DNA from: Flavimaribacter sp039888615
GTDB lineage: Bacteria; Pseudomonadota; Alphaproteobacteria; Rhizobiales; Rhizobiaceae
DNA length: 64,000 bases
Direction: 5' to 3' (one strand)
NCBI GenBank assembly: GCA_039888615.1
Contig: JBDQQS010000010.1
The notes below the pieces were generated by a model. The model saw only the letters and a program-made list of their open reading frames with translations. It had not been told where the DNA came from and searched no databases. Position 1 is the stretch's first letter, and each line of letters begins with the position of its first letter. Below, piece by piece: positions 9,898-19,307 of the stretch. The translations under genes were made by a program, and so were the position numbers.

Positions 9898-11202
9898 TCA
9901 ATCGGTCAGTTCGACGGGGCGCGGCCCGCCCCAGGCCCAGTCCAGCAGTTTCGCCGTATGGACCACAGGAATGCCGGTCGCCATGCCGATCTGGGTGATG
10001 CATCCGACATTGCCGGCGGCGACGATGTCCGCCTCGGTCGCCTCGATGTTCTTTACTTTCCGGTCGCGCAACCGCGTAGCGATTTCCGGTTGCATGATGT
10101 TGTAGGTGCCGGCCGACCCGCAGCACAGATGCCCCTCCGCCGGCTCCTTGACTCGGAAGCCCGCTTTTTCCAGAAGCAAGCGCGGTTCGAGTTTGATCTT
10201 TTGACCATGCTGCATGGAACAGGCCGAGTGATAGGCGACCGTGCAGTCGACGACGATCGCCGGCTCCGGCAGGTCGAGCGTCGCCAGATATTCGGTAATG
10301 TCGCAGGCAAGGCCGGAAACCCGGGTCGCCTTTTCGCTGTAGGCCGGATCCTCGCGCAGCATGAAACCGTAATCCTTGATCGTCGTGCCGCACCCCGACG
10401 CCGTGATGATGATCGCGTCGAGACCCTCGCCGTCGATCTCGCGCGTCCAGGCGTCGACATTGATGCGCGCGGCGGCGAGCGCCTGTTCCTCGCGGCCCAT
10501 ATGATGGACCAGCGAGCCGCAGCAGGCCTCGCCGTCAGGCACCACGACCTCGACGCCGAGACGGGTCAGAAGCCGTATCGCGGCGGCGTTGGTTTCGGGC
10601 TCGAGAACCTGCTGGGCGCATCCGGTGAGGAGCGCGACACGCTGCCTGCGTTTTGCGGACGGACTGTGGACGCCGGGTTTTGCGAATGGCGATGGCGGCG
10701 CATTGCGCCGAGGCGCCAGTTCCAGCATCGCGGCGAACGGTCCGAGTCCCGGAATGCGCTTCAGCAGCGGACGGAAGGGCCGCCCCAGTCGCGCGAGACG
10801 AAGCGCCGCGCGAAACCGGTCCGGATAGGGCAGCACCATTGCCAGCACTTGCCGGGTGAACCGGTCCATTACGGGCCTTTTGTAGGTCTTCTCGATATGC
10901 GCCCGGGCGTGGTCGACCAGATGCATGTAGTGCACGCCGGAGGGGCAGGTCGTCATGCAGGACAGGCACGACAGGCAACGGTCGATGTGACGCACCACGG
11001 TTTCGTCCGCCGGCCGGTCGTTTTCCAGCATGTCCTTGATGAGATAGATGCGGCCGCGCGGGCTGTCGAGTTCGTTGCCGAGCGTCACATAGGTCGGACA
11101 GGTGGCCGTGCAGAAGCCGCAATGGACACAGCTTCTGAGGATCTTTTCGGATTCGGCGACGGCGCTGTCTCTGAGCTGCTCAGCCGAAAAATGCGTCTGC
11201 AT
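9898..11202 (-). CDS. glcF: Glycolate oxidase iron-sulfur subunit GlcF (434 aa)
   Basis: This is the electron-transfer subunit of the glycolate dehydrogenase complex that oxidises glycolate to glyoxylate. Two 4Fe-4S ferredoxin motifs are present, at C25/C28/C31/C35 ('CVHCGFCTATCP') and C76/C79/C82/C86 ('CLSCLSCMTTCP'). Two CCG domains follow in the C-terminal half ('CCGSLVHHMG' and 'CCGSAG'). It is the last gene of glcD-glcE-DUF4870-glcF and converges with hisG without any spacer. Confidence 0.96.
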   Translation of the reverse strand: MQTHFSAEQLRDSAVAESEKILRSCVHCGFCTATCPTYVTLGNELDSPRGRIYLIKDMLENDRPADETVVRHIDRCLSCLSCMTTCPSGVHYMHLVDHARAHIEKTYKRPVMDRFTRQVLAMVLPYPDRFRAALRLARLGRPFRPLLKRIPGLGPFAAMLELAPRRNAPPSPFAKPGVHSPSAKRRQRVALLTGCAQQVLEPETNAAAIRLLTRLGVEVVVPDGEACCGSLVHHMGREEQALAAARINVDAWTREIDGEGLDAIIITASGCGTTIKDYGFMLREDPAYSEKATRVSGLACDITEYLATLDLPEPAIVVDCTVAYHSACSMQHGQKIKLEPRLLLEKAGFRVKEPAEGHLCCGSAGTYNIMQPEIATRLRDRKVKNIEATEADIVAAGNVGCITQIGMATGIPVVHTAKLLDWAWGGPRPVELTD

Positions 11203-11217
11203 ACCTGTTTCGCCGCC

Positions 11218-11592
11218 TCAGACCAGCCAGGTGTCGACATTCGCGACGGGCTCGTTGCGCGTCAGCACCTGGATTCCTTTGATACAGCGGATGACATACC
11301 AGACCAGAACAGCAATCATCAGAAGGAATCCGATCCCCACAATAGCCAGCACCATGCAGATAACTGAGTAGAGCAGACCAATCCAGAACGTCCGGATGGC
11401 ATAGGTGTAATGCGAATCAATCCAGTTTGCCGATTTACCCCGGTTGATATAGGCGAACACCACCCCGACAATGACGGAAATCCCGATCGCCAGACCAACG
11501 AGATACAGAATGTAGACGAGCTGCGCGTTCTGCTTGCCCGGGTCGAACCAGCCGGCCGCGTTTTCACCCTGATTGTTCTGCATATCCGACAT
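11218..11592 (-). CDS. DUF4870-like membrane protein (124 aa)
   Basis: This is a small inner-membrane protein with three or four hydrophobic helices (about residues 25-47, 62-85 and 85-105) and a hydrophilic Asn/Gln-rich N-terminus. Its fold and the 'HYTYAIRTFWIGLLY' segment resemble the DUF4870/YidH-like group; the function is unknown. It sits inside the glycolate oxidase operon, 67 bases after glcE and 15 bases before glcF, so it is almost certainly co-transcribed. A role in anchoring or assembling the complex is possible but is only inference. Confidence 0.75.
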   Translation of the reverse strand: MSDMQNNQGENAAGWFDPGKQNAQLVYILYLVGLAIGISVIVGVVFAYINRGKSANWIDSHYTYAIRTFWIGLLYSVICMVLAIVGIGFLLMIAVLVWYVIRCIKGIQVLTRNEPVANVDTWLV

Positions 11593-11659
11593 GACGTCCT
11601 CTCTGTTTTCGAACCAGCAAGCGACACTTTATCACAGTCGCTGATCGTGGCTACCGCGT

Positions 11660-12889
11660 TCACATGAAGCCGGACATGCGGCCCGGATTGAGGACCCCCG
11701 CCGGATCGAACTGCTCCTTCAGCCGCTGCGAAAGGGCTGCGAGCGCTATCGGTTGCGGTTCGAAAACCGCAAAAGCGCTGCGCAAGGCCGCAGGGGCGCG
11801 CACGAGCGTCGCGTGGCCGCCGCCGAGTTTAGCGATGGTCCGTCGCACGATGTCGGCCTCTGCGTCGGCTTCCATGCGCAGCCAGACGAGGCCGCCCTGC
11901 CAGTCGTAGTAGGCGTCGACGCCGGTTTGCAGGCGAAGACTGCCGACAAGCACGTGGCCCTGCGACGGCGCAATGGAAATGCGCCAGACAGCGCGCTGCG
12001 TGCCGTCACAGAAAGGCTTTACATCGCGGATCTCGCGCCAAAGCACAGCTGACGTTTCAGCATCGAGGCTCTCGCAGGGGCCAACCTTTCCCAGGATGTC
12101 GCGCAGCCGTTTTTCGCGATAACGCACGGACGGTTCGAAGCCCTCGAGACGGAAAACTGTCGCCGCTCCGTCCGGCAACCCGCCGTCGATAAAGCAAAAT
12201 CGAACGCTTTCGGGAAGGTGGGCCGCCGCCGATGCCTCCGTGTCGGACCCCATGGCGTGCGCCATCACATCGGCTGCGTCGCCGTCGGCAAGGCCGCTCA
12301 GGACGAGCGTCGAACAGGTTTCCGATTTCGGCAGCACCTTGAAGGTAAGTTCCGTGAAGACGCCCAGCGTGCCCCAGGAACCGGAGAGACCGCGCGATAA
12401 ATCGTAACCTGTGACGTTCTTCACAACTCGACCGCCGGATTTGATGATGTCGCCGCGTCCGGTCACCGCGCGAATGCCGAGAACATGGTCGCGGGCCGCC
12501 CCCGCCTTTATGCGGCGCGGTCCGGACAGGTTGCAGGCGAGAAGGCCGCCAAACGTGCCGCGTTCGGCTTCGTTTCCCAAAAGCCCGCGATAATCCATCG
12601 GCTCGAACTGGAGCTCCTGGTTGTTCTCGCAAAGCAGCGCCTCGATGTCGGCGACGGACGTGCCGGCGCGCGCCGTCAACACCAGTTCCTCCGGTTCGTA
12701 GAGGGTGACGCCGGACAATGCCGAGAGATCGAGCGTGTGAGCGACCTGCATGGGCGCGCCGATGCCGCGCTTCGAGCCATGGCCAAGGATTTCGAGCGGC
12801 TTGCTTTCGGAAACCGCCCAGGACACCGTGTCGAGAACCTGCTTCTCGTCCTGCGGCCGCAGGACTTCTTCGGTCGGTTGCGCGGACAT
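11660..12889 (-). CDS. glcE: Glycolate oxidase FAD-binding subunit GlcE (409 aa)
   Basis: This is the second flavin-domain subunit of glycolate dehydrogenase, related to GlcD but shorter. The PCMH-type FAD-binding region includes 'ILGHGSKRGIG' and 'GTFGGLLACNLSGPRR'; 'VKNVTGYDLSRGLSGSWG' is the family signature. The C-terminus is 'FDPAGVLNPGRM'. I place the start at 12889 ('MSAQPTEEVLRPQ'), five bases after the glcD stop; a longer frame of 45 codons would overlap glcD. Confidence 0.93.
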   Translation of the reverse strand: MSAQPTEEVLRPQDEKQVLDTVSWAVSESKPLEILGHGSKRGIGAPMQVAHTLDLSALSGVTLYEPEELVLTARAGTSVADIEALLCENNQELQFEPMDYRGLLGNEAERGTFGGLLACNLSGPRRIKAGAARDHVLGIRAVTGRGDIIKSGGRVVKNVTGYDLSRGLSGSWGTLGVFTELTFKVLPKSETCSTLVLSGLADGDAADVMAHAMGSDTEASAAAHLPESVRFCFIDGGLPDGAATVFRLEGFEPSVRYREKRLRDILGKVGPCESLDAETSAVLWREIRDVKPFCDGTQRAVWRISIAPSQGHVLVGSLRLQTGVDAYYDWQGGLVWLRMEADAEADIVRRTIAKLGGGHATLVRAPAALRSAFAVFEPQPIALAALSQRLKEQFDPAGVLNPGRMSGFM

Positions 12890-12894
12890 GTCTG

Positions 12895-14391
12895 TCAGAA
12901 CCTCGGAATGTCCGGAAACGGCAACTGGCCGCGGGAAATGTGCATGCGGCCCATTTCCGCGCAACGATGCAGTTCCGGAAACACCTTGCCCGGATTGAGC
13001 AAATGCTTTTCGTCGAAGGCGCATTTGACGCGGATCTGCTGGTTCAGATCCTCCTCGTTGAACATTTCCGGCATAAGATCCCGCTTCTCCACGCCAACGC
13101 CGTGTTCTCCCGTCAGCACGCCGCCCACCTCGACGCAGAGCCGCAGGATGTCGTTGCCGAAATCCTCGGCGCTCTGCAGTTCGCCCGGCTTGTTGGCGTC
13201 ATAGAGGATCAACGGATGCAGATTGCCATCGCCGGCATGGAAGACATTGGCGACAGCAAGGCCGTATATTTCGGAGAGGCTTCGCATGCCGGCGAGCACC
13301 TGCGGCAACGCCTTGCGCGGAATGGTTCCGTCCATACAGTAATAGTCCGGCGAGATACGCCCGACGGCCGGAAACGCCGCCTTGCGGCCGGCCCAGAAGC
13401 GCTGCCTCTCCTCTTCGCTTTTGGACACGCGCGAGGTCACGCAGCCATTCGATCCGGCGATGCGCTCGACTTCGCCGATCAGCGCCTCGACCTCCGCGGC
13501 CGGACCGTCAAGTTCGACGATCAGCAGCGCCTCGACATCGAGCGGATAGCCGGCGTGGACGAAATCTTCAGCCGCCTTGATCGCCAGCCTGTCCATCATC
13601 TCCATGCCGCCCGGAATGATGCCGGCGCCGATGATGTCGGCGACACACTGTCCGGCCTGCTCACTGGTCGGAAAACCGATCAGCAAGGCGCGCGCGGTTT
13701 CCGGCTTGCGCAGGATTCGCACCGTGACTTCCGTGATAACGCCGAGCAAGCCTTCCGATCCGGTCATGAGACCCAGAATGTCGTAGCCCGGACTGTCGAG
13801 ATGCCTGCCGCCGACGCGGATCACGTCACCATTGATCAGCACCATCTCGATGCCCAGAACATTGTTGGTCGTCAGACCGTATTTCAGGCAATGGACGCCG
13901 CCGGCGTTCTCCGCGACATTGCCGCCGATCGAACAGGCGATCTGCGACGAGGGGTCCGGCGCATAATAGAATCCGTCTGCGGCGACTGCGTTGGTTATGC
14001 CGAGATTGGTGACGCCCGGCTGTACGACGGCGGCGCGGTTGTCATAATCGACCTCGAGGATGCGGTTGAAGCGCGACATGACCAGAAGCACGGCGTCCTG
14101 CAACGGCAGCGCGCCACCGGAAAGGGACGTGCCGGAGCCGCGTGGCACAACCCGGACGCCGTAGCGGTGGCAGTATTTCAGCACGCGCGAAACCTGTTCG
14201 ACGGTTTCCGGCAGCACGACAACGAGCGGCAATTGCCGATAGGCGGTGAGACCGTCCGTCTCGAAGGCGCGCATCTCGTTGGTCGTATCGACGACCCCCT
14301 CGCCCGGCACGATATCGCGCAGATCATCGACGATGCGCGCGCGCTCGGCGAGCGTCTTGACGTCCGGGTCCGGCATTCGCGGTCCTGTCAT
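12895..14391 (-). CDS. glcD: Glycolate oxidase FAD-linked subunit GlcD (498 aa)
   Basis: This is the catalytic flavoprotein subunit that oxidises glycolate (and often D-lactate) to glyoxylate. The FAD-binding PCMH domain occupies about residues 50-235 with 'VVPRGSGTSLSGG' and 'CSIGGNVAENAGG'. The FAD-oxidase C-terminal domain follows with 'VFHAGDGNLHPLI' and 'GVLTGEHGVGVEKRDLM'. The start has AGGAGGAG upstream. It is the first gene of the operon and diverges from a LysR gene 84 bases away. Glyoxylate made here could feed the aceA-linked pathway at 59 kb. Confidence 0.96.
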   Translation of the reverse strand: MTGPRMPDPDVKTLAERARIVDDLRDIVPGEGVVDTTNEMRAFETDGLTAYRQLPLVVVLPETVEQVSRVLKYCHRYGVRVVPRGSGTSLSGGALPLQDAVLLVMSRFNRILEVDYDNRAAVVQPGVTNLGITNAVAADGFYYAPDPSSQIACSIGGNVAENAGGVHCLKYGLTTNNVLGIEMVLINGDVIRVGGRHLDSPGYDILGLMTGSEGLLGVITEVTVRILRKPETARALLIGFPTSEQAGQCVADIIGAGIIPGGMEMMDRLAIKAAEDFVHAGYPLDVEALLIVELDGPAAEVEALIGEVERIAGSNGCVTSRVSKSEEERQRFWAGRKAAFPAVGRISPDYYCMDGTIPRKALPQVLAGMRSLSEIYGLAVANVFHAGDGNLHPLILYDANKPGELQSAEDFGNDILRLCVEVGGVLTGEHGVGVEKRDLMPEMFNEEDLNQQIRVKCAFDEKHLLNPGKVFPELHRCAEMGRMHISRGQLPFPDIPRF

Positions 14392-14475
14392 GGCGGGCTC
14401 CTCCTGTCGAATTCACGGCTTCAATTCATTGCTGTCTGGTTCTAGAACACAGAAACGAACGGAAGCAAAACCATT

Positions 14476-15372
14476 ATGCAGAATCTCGGCGATCTGGAAA
14501 TATTCGCACAGGTTGTCGCAACCGGCAGCCTGTCGGCGGCGGGCCGCGAACTGGGACTTTCGCCCGCGATGGTCTCCAAGCGGCTGAAACGACTGGAGGA
14601 CAGTCTCGGCACGCGCCTCGTGCAGCGTACGACGCGCCAGGTCTCCCTGACGGAGACCGGCAAGGGTTTCTACGAGCGCGTCACCGCCATCCTGGCCGGC
14701 ATCGAGGAGGCGAAAGCCTTCGCCGCAAGGCGGTCGCAGCAGGCGCGCGGCGTGCTTAAGGTGTCCGCGCCGACCTCCTTCGGCCGCATGCATATCGCGC
14801 CCAACCTCAAGGCCTTCATGGGCGCCAATCCGGACCTTTCGATCGACCTTTCTCTGAGCGACCGCTTCGTCGACATCGTCGCCGACGGGTTTGACATCGC
14901 GATCCGCATCGGCGAACTCGCCGATTCCAGCCTTGTCGCCCGCAGGCTGGCCCCCGTGAGGCGTATTCTGTGCGCAACGCCGGATTATCTCGCCCGGCGC
15001 GGCAGCCCACAGTCCATCGAAGACCTCGCGAACCATGTCCTGCTTCCGCCGCACAATAATGACCCGTGGCGGCTGGAAGGGCCGCGTGGGCCGCTGGTCT
15101 ACCGGCCCGACGGACCGCTGATGACGAATTCCAGCGAGGTGATCCGCGAATGCGTTATCTCCGGTCTCGGAATTGCGCTGCGCTCGACCTGGGATATTTC
15201 GGCGGAACTGAAAACAGGGAGGCTGACGCAAGTGCTGCCGGCCTATGAGGGCTCGCGCAATCTCGCCGTCTACGCGGTCTACGCCAGCCGCCAGTTCCTG
15301 CCGGCAAAGATCCGTGTTTTCGTGGATTACTGGGCGGAGCTGTTCGGGCCGAGACCCTATTGGGAGAATTAG
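14476..15372 (+). CDS. LysR family transcriptional regulator, divergent from glcD (298 aa)
   Basis: A winged helix-turn-helix covers residues 3-62 ('FAQVVATGSLSAAGRELGLS' reads as the recognition region), followed by a periplasmic-binding-protein-like effector domain. The pattern places it in the large CrgA/PA-type LysR group. Divergent orientation next to glcDEF makes it the obvious candidate regulator of glycolate oxidation. No operator could be identified with confidence in the 84-base gap. Confidence 0.9.
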   Translation: MQNLGDLEIFAQVVATGSLSAAGRELGLSPAMVSKRLKRLEDSLGTRLVQRTTRQVSLTETGKGFYERVTAILAGIEEAKAFAARRSQQARGVLKVSAPTSFGRMHIAPNLKAFMGANPDLSIDLSLSDRFVDIVADGFDIAIRIGELADSSLVARRLAPVRRILCATPDYLARRGSPQSIEDLANHVLLPPHNNDPWRLEGPRGPLVYRPDGPLMTNSSEVIRECVISGLGIALRSTWDISAELKTGRLTQVLPAYEGSRNLAVYAVYASRQFLPAKIRVFVDYWAELFGPRPYWEN

Positions 15373-15486
15373 CTGATTATCTGGTGCGGCATCACGGATG
15401 ATTGACCACGCTCGGCTCTGCTTGATAGCTTCGCGCGATGCGTTGGAAGCATCCGCCTCCGACACTCCTTTCAAGGCGCGCAAGCC

Positions 15487-16170
15487 ATGACACGCATTCT
15501 CTCGATCATGCACGAAACACCGGCCGAGACGGATCGCGGCACGCTGCACTTGATATCGAGAGGATTCGAGCTCGAGGAGATACGGCCCTACCGCGGCGAT
15601 GGACTGCCGGATCTCACCGACGATATCGCCGGCGTAAAGATCCAGGGCGGCGCGCAATTCGTTTCCGATCTCGAGGCGTTTCCCTATCTGCGCGACGAGG
15701 CGGAGTTCGTCCGCGCCGTCATGGAGCGCGGCATCCCGCTGCTCGGCATCTGTCTCGGGGGGCAATTGATCGCGCATGCGCTCGATGCGACGGTGGACTA
15801 CCACCCGGAAGACAACGTGGCGCTCGGCTATTATCCGCTTCGCCCGACCGGCGCAGGCCTCGACTGGTTTCCCGAGGAATTGCTTGTTCTCTCCGCCAAT
15901 GCGCAGGGTTTCGAGTGCCCGGCTGAAGCGACATTGCTGGCCGCCGGCGACGTGTTTCCCAATCAGGCCTTCATCTACGGCGACCGCACCATCGCTTTCC
16001 AGTTTCATCCGGAAGTGACGCGTCCTATGCTCGATCGCTGGCAGCAAGAACTGGCGCACAATCTCGGCAAGCCCGGAACCCAGTCGGTGGAAGAGCAGAA
16101 TCGCGGCTTTGACCTCCACAACGATACGCTGGGCGCGTGGTATTTCGATTTTCTGGACCGTTTCTTCTGA
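15487..16170 (+). CDS. Class I glutamine amidotransferase-like protein (227 aa)
   Basis: This is a single-domain class I amidotransferase. The nucleophile elbow is 'LLGICLGGQLIAHAL' (Cys near residue 84) and the catalytic His-Glu pair is 'FQFHPEVT' near residue 178. There is no synthetase domain, so it is of the stand-alone type related to GuaA-N/YfeJ or gamma-glutamyl hydrolases such as PuuD. Nothing nearby names its substrate. It is a single gene. Confidence 0.88.
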   Translation: MTRILSIMHETPAETDRGTLHLISRGFELEEIRPYRGDGLPDLTDDIAGVKIQGGAQFVSDLEAFPYLRDEAEFVRAVMERGIPLLGICLGGQLIAHALDATVDYHPEDNVALGYYPLRPTGAGLDWFPEELLVLSANAQGFECPAEATLLAAGDVFPNQAFIYGDRTIAFQFHPEVTRPMLDRWQQELAHNLGKPGTQSVEEQNRGFDLHNDTLGAWYFDFLDRFF

Positions 16171-16228
16171 CGCGAGACGGGGAAAATAAAATATTGCGCG
16201 CCACCAGCCACGGAACTATCGTCGACCC

Positions 16229-16861
16229 ATGCCTATATCCTTTGAAATTCTACTGACCTTCATGCTCGCCAGCTTTGTGCTGCTGGTCATTCCGGGACCG
16301 ACTATCATCATGGTCATTTCCCAGGCGCTTGCGCATGGCCGGCGCGTCGCCTTTGCGAGCGTCGCAGGCGTGGGGCTCGGCGATCTTGCGGCCGCCTCGC
16401 TGTCGATTATAGGGGTCGGGACCATTCTGGCGACTTCGGCGACCGTGTTCATGATCGTCAAATGGCTGGGCGCCGCCTATCTGATTTACATCGGGGTGAA
16501 GATGTGGCGCGACCCGGTGAGCTTGCCGGAATTTGATATTGACGACTGCGCCCACCGTTCCCGCTGGCCGGTGTTTCGCGATTCCTTTCTGGTGACGCTG
16601 TTCAACCCGAAGGGCATCGTCTTCTTCATGGCCTTTGTGCCTCAGTTCATTTCGCCGTCGGCGCCGTTCGCGCCTCAGGCGGCGATCTTCGTGGCGGTCT
16701 TCGTGGTTCTGGGCATCGCCAACGCCTGGGCCTATGCGCTGCTCGCCAGCGGCGCGCGACAGGTTATCCGGCGCCCGGCGGTGTTGAGAGCCGCCTCGCG
16801 CAGCGGCGCAGTGATGCTGATCGGCGCAGGGGTTGTTTCAGCCTTTGCCCGCCGAAACTGA
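16229..16861 (+). CDS. LysE/RhtB family amino-acid exporter (210 aa)
   Basis: This inner-membrane exporter has about six helices. The N-terminus 'FVLLVIPGPTIIMVISQAL' contains the conserved Pro-Gly-Pro, and 'LGAAYLIYIGVKMWRDP' and 'FLVTLFNPKGIVFFMAFVPQF' are the typical loop motifs of the family. The exported amino acid cannot be predicted. It precedes rsmE by 20 bases and may share a transcript with it. Confidence 0.93.
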   Translation: MPISFEILLTFMLASFVLLVIPGPTIIMVISQALAHGRRVAFASVAGVGLGDLAAASLSIIGVGTILATSATVFMIVKWLGAAYLIYIGVKMWRDPVSLPEFDIDDCAHRSRWPVFRDSFLVTLFNPKGIVFFMAFVPQFISPSAPFAPQAAIFVAVFVVLGIANAWAYALLASGARQVIRRPAVLRAASRSGAVMLIGAGVVSAFARRN

Positions 16862-16881
16862 ACGACGCCAAAAGCCGGTTC

Positions 16882-17616
16882 ATGCGCGCCAAATTCAGAA
16901 TGCAGCGACTTTTTGTCGATCAGCCGATCGGGCTGGACGCGCGTCTGCCGACGGACCAGGACCAGTTCAACTACCTCGCCAATGTGCTGCGCTACGCCGA
17001 AGGCGACGGGGTTCTCGTCTTCAACGGCCGCGACGGCGAATGGTCGGCGCGCATTTCCTACCCCGCCCGCAAGCGGATAGACCTTGTTATCGACGAGCAA
17101 ACGCGCCCGCAGCCCGACGCGCCCGATCTCGTTTACCTTTTCGCGCCCCTAAAGCAGGGTCGGCTTGATTACATGATCCAGAAGGCCGTCGAAATGGGCG
17201 CCGGCGTATTGCAGCCGGCGCTAACCCATCACACGCAGAGCCACAGGATCAACATGGCGAAAGTGGAGCGCTACGCGATAGAGGCGGCGGAACAATGCGG
17301 CGTTCTCGCCATACCGGAAGCGCGTGACCCGCGACCGCTCGCAGAGCTGCTGAACGGCTGGGATCATTCGCGCCGCATCATCTTCTGCGACGAAGGCGCC
17401 CAGACGCACAACCCGGTCGAGATACTGAAAGCGGTGACGGAGGACAAGCTGGCGCTGCTGATCGGCCCTGAAGGCGGATTTTCCGACGACGAACGCGATC
17501 TGCTGCATTCCCTCGACTTCGTGACCGCGATACCGCTCGGACCGCGCATTCTGCGCGCCGATACGGCTGCGGTCGCCGCCCTGGCGGTCTTACAGTCAAC
17601 CATCGGCGACTGGTAG
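16882..17616 (+). CDS. rsmE: 16S rRNA (uracil-1498-N3)-methyltransferase RsmE (244 aa)
   Basis: This SPOUT methyltransferase modifies U1498 of 16S rRNA. An N-terminal PUA-like domain (about residues 1-75) precedes the knotted SPOUT domain. The SAM-binding signatures are 'LLIGPEGGFSDDE' and 'LGPRILRADTAAVAAL'. Length and domain order are normal. It is followed after about 140 bases by gshA on the same strand, an arrangement that is common in this order of bacteria. Confidence 0.96.
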   Translation: MRAKFRMQRLFVDQPIGLDARLPTDQDQFNYLANVLRYAEGDGVLVFNGRDGEWSARISYPARKRIDLVIDEQTRPQPDAPDLVYLFAPLKQGRLDYMIQKAVEMGAGVLQPALTHHTQSHRINMAKVERYAIEAAEQCGVLAIPEARDPRPLAELLNGWDHSRRIIFCDEGAQTHNPVEILKAVTEDKLALLIGPEGGFSDDERDLLHSLDFVTAIPLGPRILRADTAAVAALAVLQSTIGDW

Positions 17617-17755
17617 CATGAAAGATTATCAAGATTTTCTGAACGACCCGGTCAGCGCTTTTCACTTGCGCCGAACGCCAATACGGTCCAAGCAGCACGG
17701 CAACAAACGTCACAACACTGTCACGGCCATGTGGCCCGAGTACCAGAGCTGACCC

Positions 17756-19129
17756 ATGGCGCGAGATACGACCAACCAGACACCTGTATCGTCCATCGAC
17801 GACCTCGTTTCCTACCTGGCGGATGGATGCAAGCCGCCCGAGAATTTCCGGATCGGCACAGAGCACGAGAAATTCGCCTTCTTCCGCGAAGACAACTCTC
17901 CGGTCCCCTATGACGGTCCGCGGTCGATCTCTGCTCTTCTGAACGGCATGCACGCGTTGCTCGGCTGGGAGCCGATCATGGACGCCAGCAAGATCATCGG
18001 TCTCGTCGAGCCGACCGGCATGGGCGCGATTTCACTGGAGCCGGGCGGCCAGTTCGAACTCTCCGGCGCGCCTCTGGAAAACATTCATCAGACCTGCCGC
18101 GAATCGAATGCGCACCTGGCGCAGTTGCGCGAGGTCGCAGAGCCGATGGGGATCGGCTTTCTGGGTCTCGGCGGCAGTCCGAAATGGACGCGGGCGGAAA
18201 CGCCGCGCATGCCGAAATCGCGCTATGACATCATGACGAACTACATGCCAAAGGTCGGCAGCCAGGGGCTCGACATGATGTACCGAACCTGCACGATCCA
18301 GGTGAATCTCGACTTTTCGTCCGAGACGGACATGCGCCGCAAGATGCAGGCCTCTCTCAAGCTCCAGCCGCTGGCGACGGCGCTGTTCGCCTTTTCGCCT
18401 TTCACCGAAGGAAAGCCGAACGGCCTGCTTTCATGGCGTTCGAATATCTGGCGCGACACCGACAAGGACCGCACCGGCATCCTGCCCTTCGCGTTCGCGC
18501 CCGATTACGGCTTCGCCGACTATGTGGAATGGGCGCTGGACGCGCCGATGTATTTCGTTCTGCGCGACGGCAAATACCAGGACTGCACGCACGTCACCTT
18601 CCGGCAATTCATGGATGGCGCGCTGAAGGATGAACTGCCCGACGGCATGCCCAACATGGGCGACTGGACAAACCACCTTTCGACGCTGTTTCCCGAAGTG
18701 CGGCTGAAGCAGTTTCTCGAGATGCGCGGCGCCGACGGCGGTCCGTGGCGCAAGATCTGCGCTCTGCCTGCCTTCTGGGTCGGGCTTCTGTATGACGATA
18801 CGTCACTGGACGCGGTGGAAGACCTCACGAAGGACTGGACCGTCGATCAGGTGCAGGCGCTGCGCGACACCGTTCCGGCCAAGGGGCTCGACGCGGAAAT
18901 CCGCGGCGTCAGCCTGCATACGATTTCACGGGAGGTTCTCGGCCTGTCCCGGCAAGGCCTGCAACGCAGAGCCCGCCTCAACGACGACGGCAACGACGAG
19001 GCGCACTTCCTCGCGCCGCTCGAGGAAACTGTGGCGCGCGGCAAGACGGCCGCCGGCCTGTTGCTCGACCTCTACCACGGCAAGTGGCAGGAATCGGTGG
19101 AGCCGGTTTTCGAGGAATTCTCGTACTGA
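17756..19129 (+). CDS. gshA: Glutamate-cysteine ligase, plant-type (457 aa)
   Basis: It catalyses the first step of glutathione synthesis, ATP-dependent joining of glutamate and cysteine. The sequence is of the plant/alphaproteobacterial GCS2 type rather than the E. coli type: 'FRIGTEHEKFAF', 'EPGGQFELSGAPL', 'MYRTCTIQVNLDFSSE' and 'FLEMRGADGGPWRKI' are its conserved blocks. Full length. Glutathione made here would supply the glutathione transferase at 3 kb. The start is ATG 17756. Confidence 0.95.
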   Translation: MARDTTNQTPVSSIDDLVSYLADGCKPPENFRIGTEHEKFAFFREDNSPVPYDGPRSISALLNGMHALLGWEPIMDASKIIGLVEPTGMGAISLEPGGQFELSGAPLENIHQTCRESNAHLAQLREVAEPMGIGFLGLGGSPKWTRAETPRMPKSRYDIMTNYMPKVGSQGLDMMYRTCTIQVNLDFSSETDMRRKMQASLKLQPLATALFAFSPFTEGKPNGLLSWRSNIWRDTDKDRTGILPFAFAPDYGFADYVEWALDAPMYFVLRDGKYQDCTHVTFRQFMDGALKDELPDGMPNMGDWTNHLSTLFPEVRLKQFLEMRGADGGPWRKICALPAFWVGLLYDDTSLDAVEDLTKDWTVDQVQALRDTVPAKGLDAEIRGVSLHTISREVLGLSRQGLQRRARLNDDGNDEAHFLAPLEETVARGKTAAGLLLDLYHGKWQESVEPVFEEFSY

Positions 19130-19307
19130 TCGCACCAACGAGCGGTCTTTTCTTTGTCCTCGCCTGCTCAAACGCTATTGACCCGCATGTGCGGTGCGTC
19201 ATCGCCTATGGCCCGCTCCAGCTCCTCCGGCTTCGCCTGTACGGAATTCAGTCAGACAACTGACTTCCTTTGTATATCGAAACCCCGATGATCCGGCAAC
19301 CCGGTCG

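Noticed and set aside
12718..14445. 575-codon plus-strand frame across glcD/glcE
   Set aside because: Shadow of glcD; no domain, no ribosome-binding site, and the glc genes are certain.
14413..16119. 568-codon minus-strand frame across the LysR gene and the amidotransferase gene
   Set aside because: It spans two real plus-strand genes with clear family motifs, and its own translation shows none.
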